Below are positions 55,380 to 63,618 of a DNA stretch of 64,000 bases, piece after piece. A model generated the notes under the pieces. It worked only from the letters and a program-made list of their open reading frames with translations. It ran no database searches and was not told the origin of the DNA. Position 1 is the first letter of the stretch; the number at the start of each line of letters is the position of its first letter. This DNA is from Candidatus Kapaibacterium sp. (lineage in GTDB: Bacteria; Bacteroidota; Ignavibacteria; Kapaibacteriales; UBA7675), in assembly GCA_028284775.1 (NCBI GenBank), contig JANQRB010000153.1, forward strand, positions 1-64,000. The letters are read 5' to 3'. The position numbers were made by a program, and so were the translations under genes.

Positions 55380-57950
55380 ATGGACACTTCATTTCATAGC
55401 TTGCAAAAAACATCTTACTTACAGGCAGTCCGGCATTCAATGGCCCTACTTGCCGGCCTTCTGCTTGCCGTTATTCCGGCCGCGGCACAATCCTGGAATA
55501 TCGAATTCGAAATCGGCAGGGAGCATTTTATCGAACGTGGTTACTCGATCGCCGGGACCTTTGACGGCGGTGCCGTCGCCATCGGCTCGGCCGATCACAG
55601 CCTGGGGCAGCAGATTTCGATTGTTCGTTTCGATCCACACGGCGCAATCGTCTGGACGCGAACCTATTCGGCCTGGGCAAATGACGCAGTTTTTGATCTG
55701 AACGAATTTTCAATTAAGGTCACCGAGGATCAGCAGTATATCTGGACAACAAGTGTTAATTATAACTCGATTTCGACGCGCGACATTATTGTCGGTCGCT
55801 GCGACCAACTGGGAAATCCCATCTGGACAACAAGCTACGGCGCGGCGGAGCGCGACGACTTCGGCTCCTCGGTGATCGAAGTTTCCGACGGCTTTGTTGT
55901 AAGCGGAACCAGTTGCAATCCGAGTGTTAACAACAATTGCGACTTCGTGCTCTTTAAACTCAATTCCGCCGGTATGCTGGTCTGGGGCTTCAGCTATGAC
56001 GATCTGACGACGGACATCGGCCGTTGTGTACGCCAGGACCCCGTCGGCAATCTTGTCCTTGCCGGCGAAACGCTGTGCGATCCAAGCGATCCAAATACCT
56101 GCCGTGCCGGTTTTGTGATGAAAACCAATGCCGGTGGTATCGAACAATGGGCCGGGCACTATGGCGCGGACGTACAAAGCGGCTTTGCCGGAGTTGAAAT
56201 CGCTGCGAACGGCGACTACTATGCCTGCGGATTGTCCATCGATCAGCCTGCCGCCGCTGATGCTTTCATAGCGCGGGTGAATCAGGCCGATGGCGGGCTC
56301 ATAAGCGCAACGACCTACGACTTCCACGGTGATACCGACGGCCTGTGGTCCATTACGCCGAGTTGGGTGGACGGCAACTTTGTCCTGACCGGCTCGGCTA
56401 GCGATTCAAATGCAATGCCCGGGACGCAACGAATCGTAGCGATGGAAGTCGATGCCGGGCTTGGCGCACCGCTTTGGGCACGTCTCTATGCTCCCCTTGA
56501 CCGGAAGACCATCGGACGATGCATAACCAGGGCCCGACGGCACGCCAGCCCCCCTACAAACAGCGAGGGTGGATACTGGATTTTCGGATTTAACGAAAGG
56601 GCGCCTGCGCCACAGATGTATGCAATGCGAACCGACAGCCTGAGCGGCGCTACTTCGTGCTCCGAATGCGTGACGCCCACGATCGGCACCAACACAAACG
56701 CCAGCCTGGTGGAAGTCGTACGCAGCCTGTACAAAACATCGACGTCAATCGTACTGACCTTCGAATCAATTTTGCAGGATTCCTCGATCTGCGCCGGCTC
56801 ATTCGTCATCCCCGACACCTGCGATACGAACGATCCCTGTCCCGACGATTGTTTCTGGAAGCTGAACGGCAATGCCGGAACAAATCCGATTGCGAATTAT
56901 CTCGGCACGTCCGACAACTCGCCACTCTCGATTCGCACGCAGGGAACGGAACGTTTGTATGTCGCCACGACGGGTAATATCGGCATCGGGACGCAAGCGC
57001 CGACGCGGAAGTTGCACATCGATACCGGTCCGGGCGTCTTTCAGCTCCGTCTCGAGGATCCGCTTGGCGCTTATGATCTCCTGGGCGGTTCCGACTTCCA
57101 CATCCGCGAAGCCGTCAGCGGCACAACGCGTCTCTTTATCCAGGGCGGCAGCGGTAATGTGGGCATCGGTACCACGGCTCCCACGCACACTCTGAGTGTG
57201 AATGGCACGGCCTGCAAACCCGGCGGCGGCCCCTTTGCTGCGTGCAGCGACGCGCGCCTTAAAACCGATATATCGCCCTACACCGACGGGCTGGATATGC
57301 TACGCCGGATCGAACCGGTCTGGTTCCGCTATAACGGACTGGGCGATCTGCCAACTGATGAGAGCTATGTGGGAATTATCGCTCAGGAAATGCGCGAGAT
57401 CGCTCCATATACCGTCGGAACTTCAACAATGAAACTGCGTGATTCGGACGCAAAGGCAAGCGAGATGTTAAGCTTTGACGGCAACGCGCTAACTTATATG
57501 ACGATTAACGCCGTTAAGGAACTCGACCTCCGTCTGGCCAATGCGGAAAGTCTGCGCCGGGAAAACGAAGAACTGCAGAGATCAATCGCGGAGCTGCGCA
57601 TGGTGGTGGCTGAAATTCAGTCCCGGTGCTGCGCAGCCGGCGGCGGCCTGAAACAGCCGGACCGGCCGGTTGACCAGGAAACAAGCGAACAACCGAGGCT
57701 CTTTCAAAATGCGCCGAATCCCTTTGATGAAGTTACATACATCGAATACTACCTCCCGCCGGGAATGTCAGCTGCCAAGATAATTTTCCATGATGAGATT
57801 GGTCGCGAAGTGCTGCGCCTGCCTTTACAGCAACGCGGCTCCGGCAAAGTGGAGCTTAATGCCGGGACCCTGTCCCCAGGCTCTTTTCAGTATAGTCTGG
57901 TTGTCGACGGCAATACCATCGAAACGCACAAAATGCTGCTTACACGCTAA
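55380..57950 (+). CDS. Surface propeller protein with S74 chaperone domain and T9SS-type sorting domain
   Basis: 856 aa from ATG 55380 (GGAG 7 bases upstream; the frame opens at 55365). Signal peptide (MALLAGLLLAVIPAAAQ, about 22-38). Residues 40-480 are propeller-like repeats (IWTTSYGAAERDDFGSSVI, LVWGFSYDDL). Residues 500-615 have the GNIGIGTQAPTRKLHI and GNVGIGTTAPTHTLSV motifs that precede tail-fibre chaperones. Residues about 621-750 are an S74-type intramolecular chaperone, with Ser623 and Lys628 in the SDARLK motif, then IEPVWFRYNGL, VGIIAQEMREIAPY and a Leu/Glu-rich coiled coil. The end is a T9SS type A domain (NAPNPFDEVTYIEYYLPPG, then KMLLTR). S74 domains trimerise and often cleave themselves before the Ser. 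Confidence 0.92.
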   Translation: MDTSFHSLQKTSYLQAVRHSMALLAGLLLAVIPAAAQSWNIEFEIGREHFIERGYSIAGTFDGGAVAIGSADHSLGQQISIVRFDPHGAIVWTRTYSAWANDAVFDLNEFSIKVTEDQQYIWTTSVNYNSISTRDIIVGRCDQLGNPIWTTSYGAAERDDFGSSVIEVSDGFVVSGTSCNPSVNNNCDFVLFKLNSAGMLVWGFSYDDLTTDIGRCVRQDPVGNLVLAGETLCDPSDPNTCRAGFVMKTNAGGIEQWAGHYGADVQSGFAGVEIAANGDYYACGLSIDQPAAADAFIARVNQADGGLISATTYDFHGDTDGLWSITPSWVDGNFVLTGSASDSNAMPGTQRIVAMEVDAGLGAPLWARLYAPLDRKTIGRCITRARRHASPPTNSEGGYWIFGFNERAPAPQMYAMRTDSLSGATSCSECVTPTIGTNTNASLVEVVRSLYKTSTSIVLTFESILQDSSICAGSFVIPDTCDTNDPCPDDCFWKLNGNAGTNPIANYLGTSDNSPLSIRTQGTERLYVATTGNIGIGTQAPTRKLHIDTGPGVFQLRLEDPLGAYDLLGGSDFHIREAVSGTTRLFIQGGSGNVGIGTTAPTHTLSVNGTACKPGGGPFAACSDARLKTDISPYTDGLDMLRRIEPVWFRYNGLGDLPTDESYVGIIAQEMREIAPYTVGTSTMKLRDSDAKASEMLSFDGNALTYMTINAVKELDLRLANAESLRRENEELQRSIAELRMVVAEIQSRCCAAGGGLKQPDRPVDQETSEQPRLFQNAPNPFDEVTYIEYYLPPGMSAAKIIFHDEIGREVLRLPLQQRGSGKVELNAGTLSPGSFQYSLVVDGNTIETHKMLLTR

Positions 57951-57979
57951 GATCTGATTTAGACAGTCAGTGCCGAACG

Positions 57980-58002
57980 CGTAGGCAAAGTTTGTGCCTA
58001 CG
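57980..58002. repeat. Inverted repeat (hairpin)
   Basis: CGTAGGCA (57980-57987) and TGCCTACG (57995-58002) form a perfect 8-bp stem with a 7-base loop, 30 bp after the S74-protein gene. No T run follows, so terminator function is unproven. Confidence 0.55.
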
Positions 58003-58031
58003 TACTCGCGGTCAATTGGCTCTGCTTAGCT

Positions 58032-58087
58032 CGACAGGGACCGCTATATACGGTCCCTGTCGACACAAAATGCGGTCCCCGTCGACA
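58032..58087. repeat. Palindrome plus extra direct half-copy
   Basis: CGACAGGGACCG (58032-58043) and CGGTCCCTGTCG (58051-58062) form a perfect 12-bp stem around CTATATA. A further direct copy, CGGTCCCCGTCGACA, is at 58073-58087, 22 bp from the equivalent CGGTCCCTGTCGACA (58051-58065). So there are one inverted and two direct copies of one unit. Confidence 0.7.
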
Positions 58088-58539
58088 GCTGACCCCATAG
58101 CTGCGGATGACGGCGGCCAAAACCCAGCTCGGAAAATTCGAACCACAGTTTCGACTAACGATGTGCAGTGAACTCGTCCACTTACGCAGACCCACGCAAT
58201 CAGGAAGTCAGCAGACGCAGGAGCCCACCATCATATCGATCGTCGCCGAAAAAACGCACGTCCCTTCTGAGAATCGGAGCAAAACTAAGCACGCTGAGCG
58301 TCGCTATACTTCCTAAATACTACCCTCTCCCACTGGGTATCGGGCGGAATTTTTTTTATTATCTCTCACCATTGTTTGAACAGGAATATCCAGGCACTAA
58401 TCCGACAATGAGGATTGTCGCAGACGAACGTGGCCAGGACCAGACGCTGCTGATTTAACGCGAATTTTAACCGTGCGTATCTGATTGTAATTCATCGACT
58501 AATTAGTTAATTCCACAAAATGTTTGGAGAGTATCCATC

Positions 58540-60327
58540 ATGTCTGTAACCGGCACGAAATTTTCTCAGTTGACCCGGATGTTGCTGCTCGCGGCCGCTC
58601 TGCTGCTATCGGACAGTTTGGCATCCCTCCCTGATGCTTCGGCCAAGGGTACGACCAAGGCCAAATCTAAATGGATCAAACTTGACTTTTCCGACCGCAA
58701 TCGTCCGAGGAGATTTCCCCGAGTGACGCTGCCCAAGATCAAGCTTAAACATATCCTGGAGGTAAAAGCCAAAAACGGCAAGGTTTCCCTGAAAGTGAAA
58801 TTCAAGAACCGCGAGGCTACGACGCAGGACTTTGTCTTTTGTTACATGATCGAGCTGAGCGGCTCTTCCGGCAACGGTCAGACCGGGCCGCGCTGCAATG
58901 TGATCTACAAATCGTCGAAGCAAAAAATCAAATGTGTGAACAAAGGAAGTTTTCCCGCCGGACAACAGGGATTTCACTTTGGCTGCAAGCGCGTCACGCT
59001 CCTGCCTTTTCAAGAGTTGAAAGTCGATTTCGGTTCGGGCAAAAACCCGGCCTTTATTGGCAGGCGGGCAAACGAATTCGAAGTATCCTACGCAGATTAT
59101 CTGAAGGTACCGAACGGCTGGACCTACGGCGCCGCTTCCTGCGATAACTGCGGCAAGGCAGCCAATGGCTATTACGTACCGGCGGGCGCAAGCCCGGCAC
59201 TGTCGGGTATCTGGGGCGTACAGCTCTTGCCCTTCGACGATCCCTACATCGCCTATCAGGCTCTCGGCGCAGCGGATTGGGCCGCGCCGCCGGAACATCG
59301 TCACTTTGATGACGGCCCCGGCGTTCCCAGCAACTTCCCCGTCAGTGTCAGCGAACTGCCGACAAATGTCCCCTCCCCCGTGCCCAATTCATACACGGTT
59401 CCGATCCCTCTCTGGGATATTCACACTATGTCGCCCTACACGAATTCCAATGTCGATGCGCAGACGAGCCTGGTAGTCGAGGGACCTGCCCACGCCGCGG
59501 CTCTCTTTGACGTAGCACCCGCTACCTCATCGACCTTCGTTATTGAAGCGGGCATGGAAAACCCCCAGTATGGCAGCTTGATTATCAGCAAAGGCTCGGG
59601 CATCCTGATGGAGGGCGAGCACGCCACGGCGGCCGTGATTGTCCATGAGCCGGACATCGGCTCGGTTACCGGCGCATCGATTTTCGAATACTTTGCGCCG
59701 ATCATTCACGACACCAAACCGCCCGTCGTGAAGACCTATGAAATTATCAAAAACATTACGGCGGGAACGCTGGATATCGCTGTCACGGCAACTGATGCGA
59801 CAACAACGCCTCTGGGAGCAAACTTCTGGTATTCGCTTGACTACGGTACATCCTGGGATGTTCTCGGCCTTGAGCGGCAATCGGACGAGTTCGATGAAGA
59901 CAAATGCCAGTTGTTTATCGGCTCCACCACCAATTCCGGCAGCGCACCGATGATTATGTATTTCTTCGAGATTCAGGATGCGGTGCACAACCGGGTGTAC
60001 TACGGCGTTGGACAGATGCCGCTTCAGATTGCAGCCGATGTCGGTGACTTTATCAAGGAAAGCTCGATTACGTTGGGCGACATTTTCCCCAACCCGGCAA
60101 ACGACAAAGCGAGGTTTACACTCTCGATGCAACAGGCCGAGACGCTCAGCTTAACACTCTATGATATCATCGGCACGCGGGTACTGTTGATTGCCGACAA
60201 GCAAGGGTACAATACCGGTGAACACAGCTTCGAGATTAATCTCAAAAGTCTCGCCAACGGAGTTTACATCCTGCGTATGGACGCCGGGAGTACATCGCAA
60301 TCTCGACGATTGACGATAGCGCGCTAG
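58540..60327 (+). CDS. Hypothetical secreted protein with T9SS-type sorting domain
   Basis: 595 aa; GGAGAG lies before ATG 58540. Signal peptide (LLLAAALLLSDSLASLPDASA). A basic stretch follows (KGTTKAKSKW). Residues 65-200 form a beta-rich domain with several Cys (FCYMIELSG, RCNVIYKSSKQKIKCV, FGCKRVTLLP, SCDNCGK) that could be disulphide-bonded. Residues 200-510 are of no family known to me. The last 80 residues are a T9SS type A domain: LGDIFPNPANDKARFTLSM, LSLTLYDIIGTRVLLIA, LANGVYILRM and RLTIAR. Likely surface-exposed; function unknown. It is followed by a 10-bp hairpin. Confidence 0.88.
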   Translation: MSVTGTKFSQLTRMLLLAAALLLSDSLASLPDASAKGTTKAKSKWIKLDFSDRNRPRRFPRVTLPKIKLKHILEVKAKNGKVSLKVKFKNREATTQDFVFCYMIELSGSSGNGQTGPRCNVIYKSSKQKIKCVNKGSFPAGQQGFHFGCKRVTLLPFQELKVDFGSGKNPAFIGRRANEFEVSYADYLKVPNGWTYGAASCDNCGKAANGYYVPAGASPALSGIWGVQLLPFDDPYIAYQALGAADWAAPPEHRHFDDGPGVPSNFPVSVSELPTNVPSPVPNSYTVPIPLWDIHTMSPYTNSNVDAQTSLVVEGPAHAAALFDVAPATSSTFVIEAGMENPQYGSLIISKGSGILMEGEHATAAVIVHEPDIGSVTGASIFEYFAPIIHDTKPPVVKTYEIIKNITAGTLDIAVTATDATTTPLGANFWYSLDYGTSWDVLGLERQSDEFDEDKCQLFIGSTTNSGSAPMIMYFFEIQDAVHNRVYYGVGQMPLQIAADVGDFIKESSITLGDIFPNPANDKARFTLSMQQAETLSLTLYDIIGTRVLLIADKQGYNTGEHSFEINLKSLANGVYILRMDAGSTSQSRRLTIAR

Positions 60328-60366
60328 CCCACCGGTCTGCCATCGGTTTCACAGTAATCGCCAGAC

Positions 60367-60392
60367 GGGAACGGTCCTCTGCGACCGTTCCC
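60367..60392. terminator. Hairpin after the hypothetical surface-protein gene
   Basis: Perfect 10-bp stem, GGGAACGGTC (60367-60376) with GACCGTTCCC (60383-60392), and a 6-base loop, 40 bp after the stop. No T run follows, so it could be a Rho-dependent or processing stem rather than a classical terminator. Confidence 0.45.
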
Positions 60393-60524
60393 CTCCCTGA
60401 ATTCAAATGACTGTTTCCAGCGGAAGGCCACTGTGAGGGCACACCCCGCGCTACCAGCGAAGAGAATGGGCTGGAGCCAGACCCGGTCTCGTCACAGACA
60501 GAACCAAGATTGAGTGGTTTACTA

Positions 60525-60908
60525 TCAGACAGGGACGTCTAGGTTTTGTCCGAAAATCAAACTGTTCCCGTTTAAGTCTCTAATTTCGAAATCTCGCATG
60601 CCATAGAATTGACTCGACGGTTCATACAAAACTTCAACCCTGTCCTTGAGATAGTCGAAGAATTTATCGCAATCTTCTACGTTGAAGTAAAGTGTCACCG
60701 CCGAGTTGGCTACGGCGTCCGATGCGCGAGCATTCAACATCAGCTCGGCATTTCCGCAGCTGATAAAGGCCCAGTTAATTTCATCGTCGGGCTCCCACTG
60801 TTGATTAGTGCGCTGCGTTTCGAAGCCAATGTTTTCATACCAGGCTACCGCCTCAGGAACATCAGGTACATTCAACATGACAAGCGGACCACTTATTTTC
60901 AAGTTCAT
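60525..60908 (-). CDS. VOC-family (glyoxalase/bleomycin-resistance-like) protein
   Basis: 127 aa, standard for a two-module vicinal-oxygen-chelate protein. N-terminal strand and helix GPLVMLNVPDVPEAVAWYENIGFE, and the second module with ALSFNVED-like VTLYFNVEDCDKFFDYL and the closing FEIRDLNGNSLIFGQ. Family members include glyoxalases, dioxygenases and drug-binding proteins; no substrate can be deduced. Stand-alone minus-strand gene. Confidence 0.9.
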   Translation of the reverse strand: MNLKISGPLVMLNVPDVPEAVAWYENIGFETQRTNQQWEPDDEINWAFISCGNAELMLNARASDAVANSAVTLYFNVEDCDKFFDYLKDRVEVLYEPSSQFYGMRDFEIRDLNGNSLIFGQNLDVPV

Positions 60909-61102
60909 AGTATTACTCGCATTTCAATAAGATCACGTTTATCGGCCGCCATACGAGGCGATCCGGGCGCCAGGAAGGAACGACAAATGCTTCATGTCGG
61001 GCTGTTCAGATTCAATATCGACAATAAAATTTGATATACCCTCCGGCTCCAGACTTAATCAGAAACGCGGAAGCGACATAAAAGTGACTACGGCGGAGGG
61101 CA

Positions 61103-61993
61103 TTATGGAGCGAGCCTGTAGTCGGCAAGCACTTCATCAATTACGAGCTTGGCCTTCTGCGCTTCCAATGGATTTCTGTCTATGTGTTCGGCATAAGTAA
61201 TCAGGCCCTTCCAAAGCGCCCAGCCACGTCCGCGTGCCCAGCTTGCGTCATCGACTGGAAGAGTCGCGCGGAACGCTGCCCGACTTTCGCCGGAAAAGAG
61301 CGTCCAGGCAATCGTCAAATCGCATGCGGGATCGCCGATACCTGAACAGCCGAAGTCGATGACCGCACTTAAACGTCCTTTGTTTACAAGCAGGTTGTCT
61401 GCACTAAGGTCTCCGTGAAGCCAGACAGCCTGGTCGCAGCATGTTGCCTTGAGGGCTGTTTCCCATACTGCGGTCACAGCCCGGGAATCAAGCCTGCCCT
61501 GTAAAGCGGCAATCGCCTCGCGTGTCTCTGTGTTATAGGTCGTCAGCGGTCCGCCGCGGAAAAAGTTGTGCGGTCCGGGTGGCGGGCCGCCTTCAGGATC
61601 GACCTGTTGTAGTGCAGCGAGGAACCGGGCCAAATTCCTCGCAAATCGGGGCAAATCAGCTATGCATTCAACCCTTGCGTTCTCACCTTCGAGCCACTTG
61701 TAGATGGACCAGTGCCAGGGATATCCATCAGCGGGATTACCAAGTGCCAGCGGGATTGGTATGGCTAGTGGCAGGTACCCGGCCATCAATGGCAGCCACC
61801 GTTGCTCTTTCAAAACCTGCCCGGAATAAGCTTCAGCGCTGGGCAGTCTCACGGACATACTTTCACCAAGACGAAAGGTTCGGTTGTCCCACCCACCAAA
61901 CTTAACCGGCTCAATAGAGAGATCGACCCATTGAGGAAACTGCCCGGAGATCAGGCGGCTTACAAGAGAAACATCTATGTTCACTTGACGCAA
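61103..61993 (-). CDS. Aminoglycoside phosphotransferase-like kinase (APH family)
   Basis: 296 aa, starting at TTG 61993 with AAGG a few bases upstream; no earlier ATG is in frame. Protein-kinase-like fold: hinge region WHWSIYKWLEGENA, Brenner motif WLHGDLSADNLLV with catalytic Asp, and metal-binding DFG-like segment VIDFGCSGIGDPACDL. It phosphorylates a small molecule. APH-like proteins include antibiotic-modifying enzymes and many kinases of sugars or choline, so resistance should not be assumed. Single gene. Confidence 0.9.
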   Translation of the reverse strand: MRQVNIDVSLVSRLISGQFPQWVDLSIEPVKFGGWDNRTFRLGESMSVRLPSAEAYSGQVLKEQRWLPLMAGYLPLAIPIPLALGNPADGYPWHWSIYKWLEGENARVECIADLPRFARNLARFLAALQQVDPEGGPPPGPHNFFRGGPLTTYNTETREAIAALQGRLDSRAVTAVWETALKATCCDQAVWLHGDLSADNLLVNKGRLSAVIDFGCSGIGDPACDLTIAWTLFSGESRAAFRATLPVDDASWARGRGWALWKGLITYAEHIDRNPLEAQKAKLVIDEVLADYRLAP

Positions 61994-62137
61994 AGTACCT
62001 TTGTAATTTACTTACCCGGTAAACCGAGTGTTATCATTCAGAGAAGACCTTTACTTTATGGCAATCATGATTAAGCGTCGAACACTAAAGCAAGCTATTG
62101 TTCGAATGAATTGTTAAAGTGAGCGCCGGTCCGGTTA

Positions 62138-62491
62138 TCAAACTACATAGACCTGCCCGCCCGGCGCTTGAAAAAAGAAATTGTTTGCATCGGAAATCTC
62201 CGGCATTTCCGTCACGCCAAACTCTTTCATCTTGCTAATTAAGCTGTCTCGATCGTCAGACTTGATTGACATCCAGGTGCTCTTCGTAAATTCTTTGTCG
62301 TCCAGCCATTCATCGTCGGCATTCACATATTGGATGCCATAGGTTGATTTCTCGTCAAAGGAAAAGATGTCCATACCGGAATTAACTTCCTGCATTCTCC
62401 AGCCTAAGATATCGCCGTAAAACGTTCGGATTTCGGCTTTCCGCTTCTCGGAAGCTTTCTGAAAGTAATTGATACTAATGGAATTTGACAT
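62138..62491 (-). CDS. VOC-family protein
   Basis: 117 aa, more AT-rich than the neighbouring genes. Pattern of a vicinal-oxygen-chelate protein: SISINYFQKASEKRKAEIRTFYGDILGWRM at the N-terminus, DIFSFDEKSTYGIQYV and the closing NNFFFQAPGGQVYVV. The sequence differs strongly from the VOC gene at 60525, so it is not a recent duplicate. Function unknown. Confidence 0.85.
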   Translation of the reverse strand: MSNSISINYFQKASEKRKAEIRTFYGDILGWRMQEVNSGMDIFSFDEKSTYGIQYVNADDEWLDDKEFTKSTWMSIKSDDRDSLISKMKEFGVTEMPEISDANNFFFQAPGGQVYVV

Positions 62492-62744
62492 TGTAGCCCC
62501 ATATATTTGATTTTGGACAACTCAATTGGCCGGCGACGATGCCGGAGACATCTCGCCAGTAGCGAATGAGATCATGAATCGGCTCAACGACCCTTTCGGA
62601 GATTTTCTCCCGCACGCCAGGTCGTCGAATTTCAGCCATTACACTCACCATCGCCAGAGGGCGGCAAATTTCAAAGTTAGCCAAAAATCCCGAAGTTTCG
62701 GCCTTCAGGGTAGGATTATCAGCAGAAATTCTCCTTTCGCTCAT
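62475..62744 (-). CDS. Possible small hypothetical protein
   Basis: 89 aa from ATG 62744, overlapping the VOC gene start by 17 bp. Reads as a mildly basic helical protein (VREKISERVVEPIHDLIRYW) with no recognised domain and no ribosome site. A plus-strand frame of similar length covers the same bases. Weakly supported. Confidence 0.25.
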   Translation of the reverse strand: MSERRISADNPTLKAETSGFLANFEICRPLAMVSVMAEIRRPGVREKISERVVEPIHDLIRYWRDVSGIVAGQLSCPKSNIWGYNVKFH

Positions 62745-62936
62745 CTTTGTTAACTGATCGGAATGGAGTTCGAATTGGTTTCGGTATTGTCTCCTGCTGA
62801 TTTAGTTTCAGGCAGCTCGACAGATTTGTACATTTTCTGACGCAAACCAGCAATCTACATCTGAAACTGATGTATTGCTCCATAACAAATAAGATTAATG
62901 GCGTTCCTGATTTTGTGCATGAACGATCGGCAGCAA

Positions 62937-63374
62937 TTATGTCGGGTAGATTGTTTCCAGCAATCCTTCAGGATACAATAATGATCCTGGCTTAGCCAGC
63001 GATTCCATCGTTTGCCAGCGAAATCGTTGTTTACTGCCATTTGCCTCAACAACAAGGAATTCATCAATTTCATACACAGACTCATCCACGGGGGTGGCGA
63101 AATACATGAAAGATATTTCATGTTCTTCTATTCCATTGATAAGGTGAAAACTCTCGAATGAATTGATGAATCGGTGTTCTTTCGTTTCCCAACCCAACTC
63201 TTCTTGTATCTCTCTCTTTAAGGCGTCAATGCTCGATTCGCCATATTCGACGCCGCCTCCGGGGGGAATGAACCATAGCTCGCCGCTGCTTCGGTTTAGT
63301 ATTTTATGCACCAGCACTTTTCCCTTAAACAAAAAGAGTGCGGCAGCCCTGAATCGTATTGACTTTTCTTTCAT
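62937..63374 (-). CDS. NUDIX hydrolase
   Basis: 145 aa. A perfect Nudix box (GX5EX7REUXEEXGU) at about residues 41-63: GGVEYGE, then LKREIQEELGW. PPGGGVEYGE precedes it as in the MutT/ADP-ribose pyrophosphatase groups. These enzymes cleave nucleoside diphosphates linked to another moiety, using Mg2+ held by the box glutamates. Substrate not deducible. AT-rich and without operon partners. Confidence 0.93.
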   Translation of the reverse strand: MKEKSIRFRAAALFLFKGKVLVHKILNRSSGELWFIPPGGGVEYGESSIDALKREIQEELGWETKEHRFINSFESFHLINGIEEHEISFMYFATPVDESVYEIDEFLVVEANGSKQRFRWQTMESLAKPGSLLYPEGLLETIYPT

Positions 63375-63618
63375 AGTTCCTTGTCGATGCCGAGTTTAAA
63401 ATTCTAAGGCCTGGAACGCTGATTTGGCAGGACGCCAGGCTAAGTTTCTGCTTCAGCTCTGCCCAATCATTTCACAAATGTATTCTTCTTATACTGTCGT
63501 CAAGATGAGAAAAGGATACCTCAGCACTTTCGGCAACAGGCTGCATTCGATCTGCATATTTGCAGTTGCGCATCAACAAATTCGTGAAATGACACGTTTC
63601 GAATCGAACACACAATCT

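Larger units (their letters stand above)
57951..58539. other. Intergenic region with repeated hairpin elements
   Basis: 590 bp. No gene supported; frames at 58107-58316 and 58168-58458 overlap and look random. It contains the inverted repeats described separately and an AT-rich promoter-like stretch before 58540. Confidence 0.5.

Noticed and set aside
61103-61993. Calling the APH-like gene an antibiotic-resistance gene
   Set aside because: The kinase motifs are general to the APH-like superfamily, and there is no mobile-element or resistance context to support a drug substrate.
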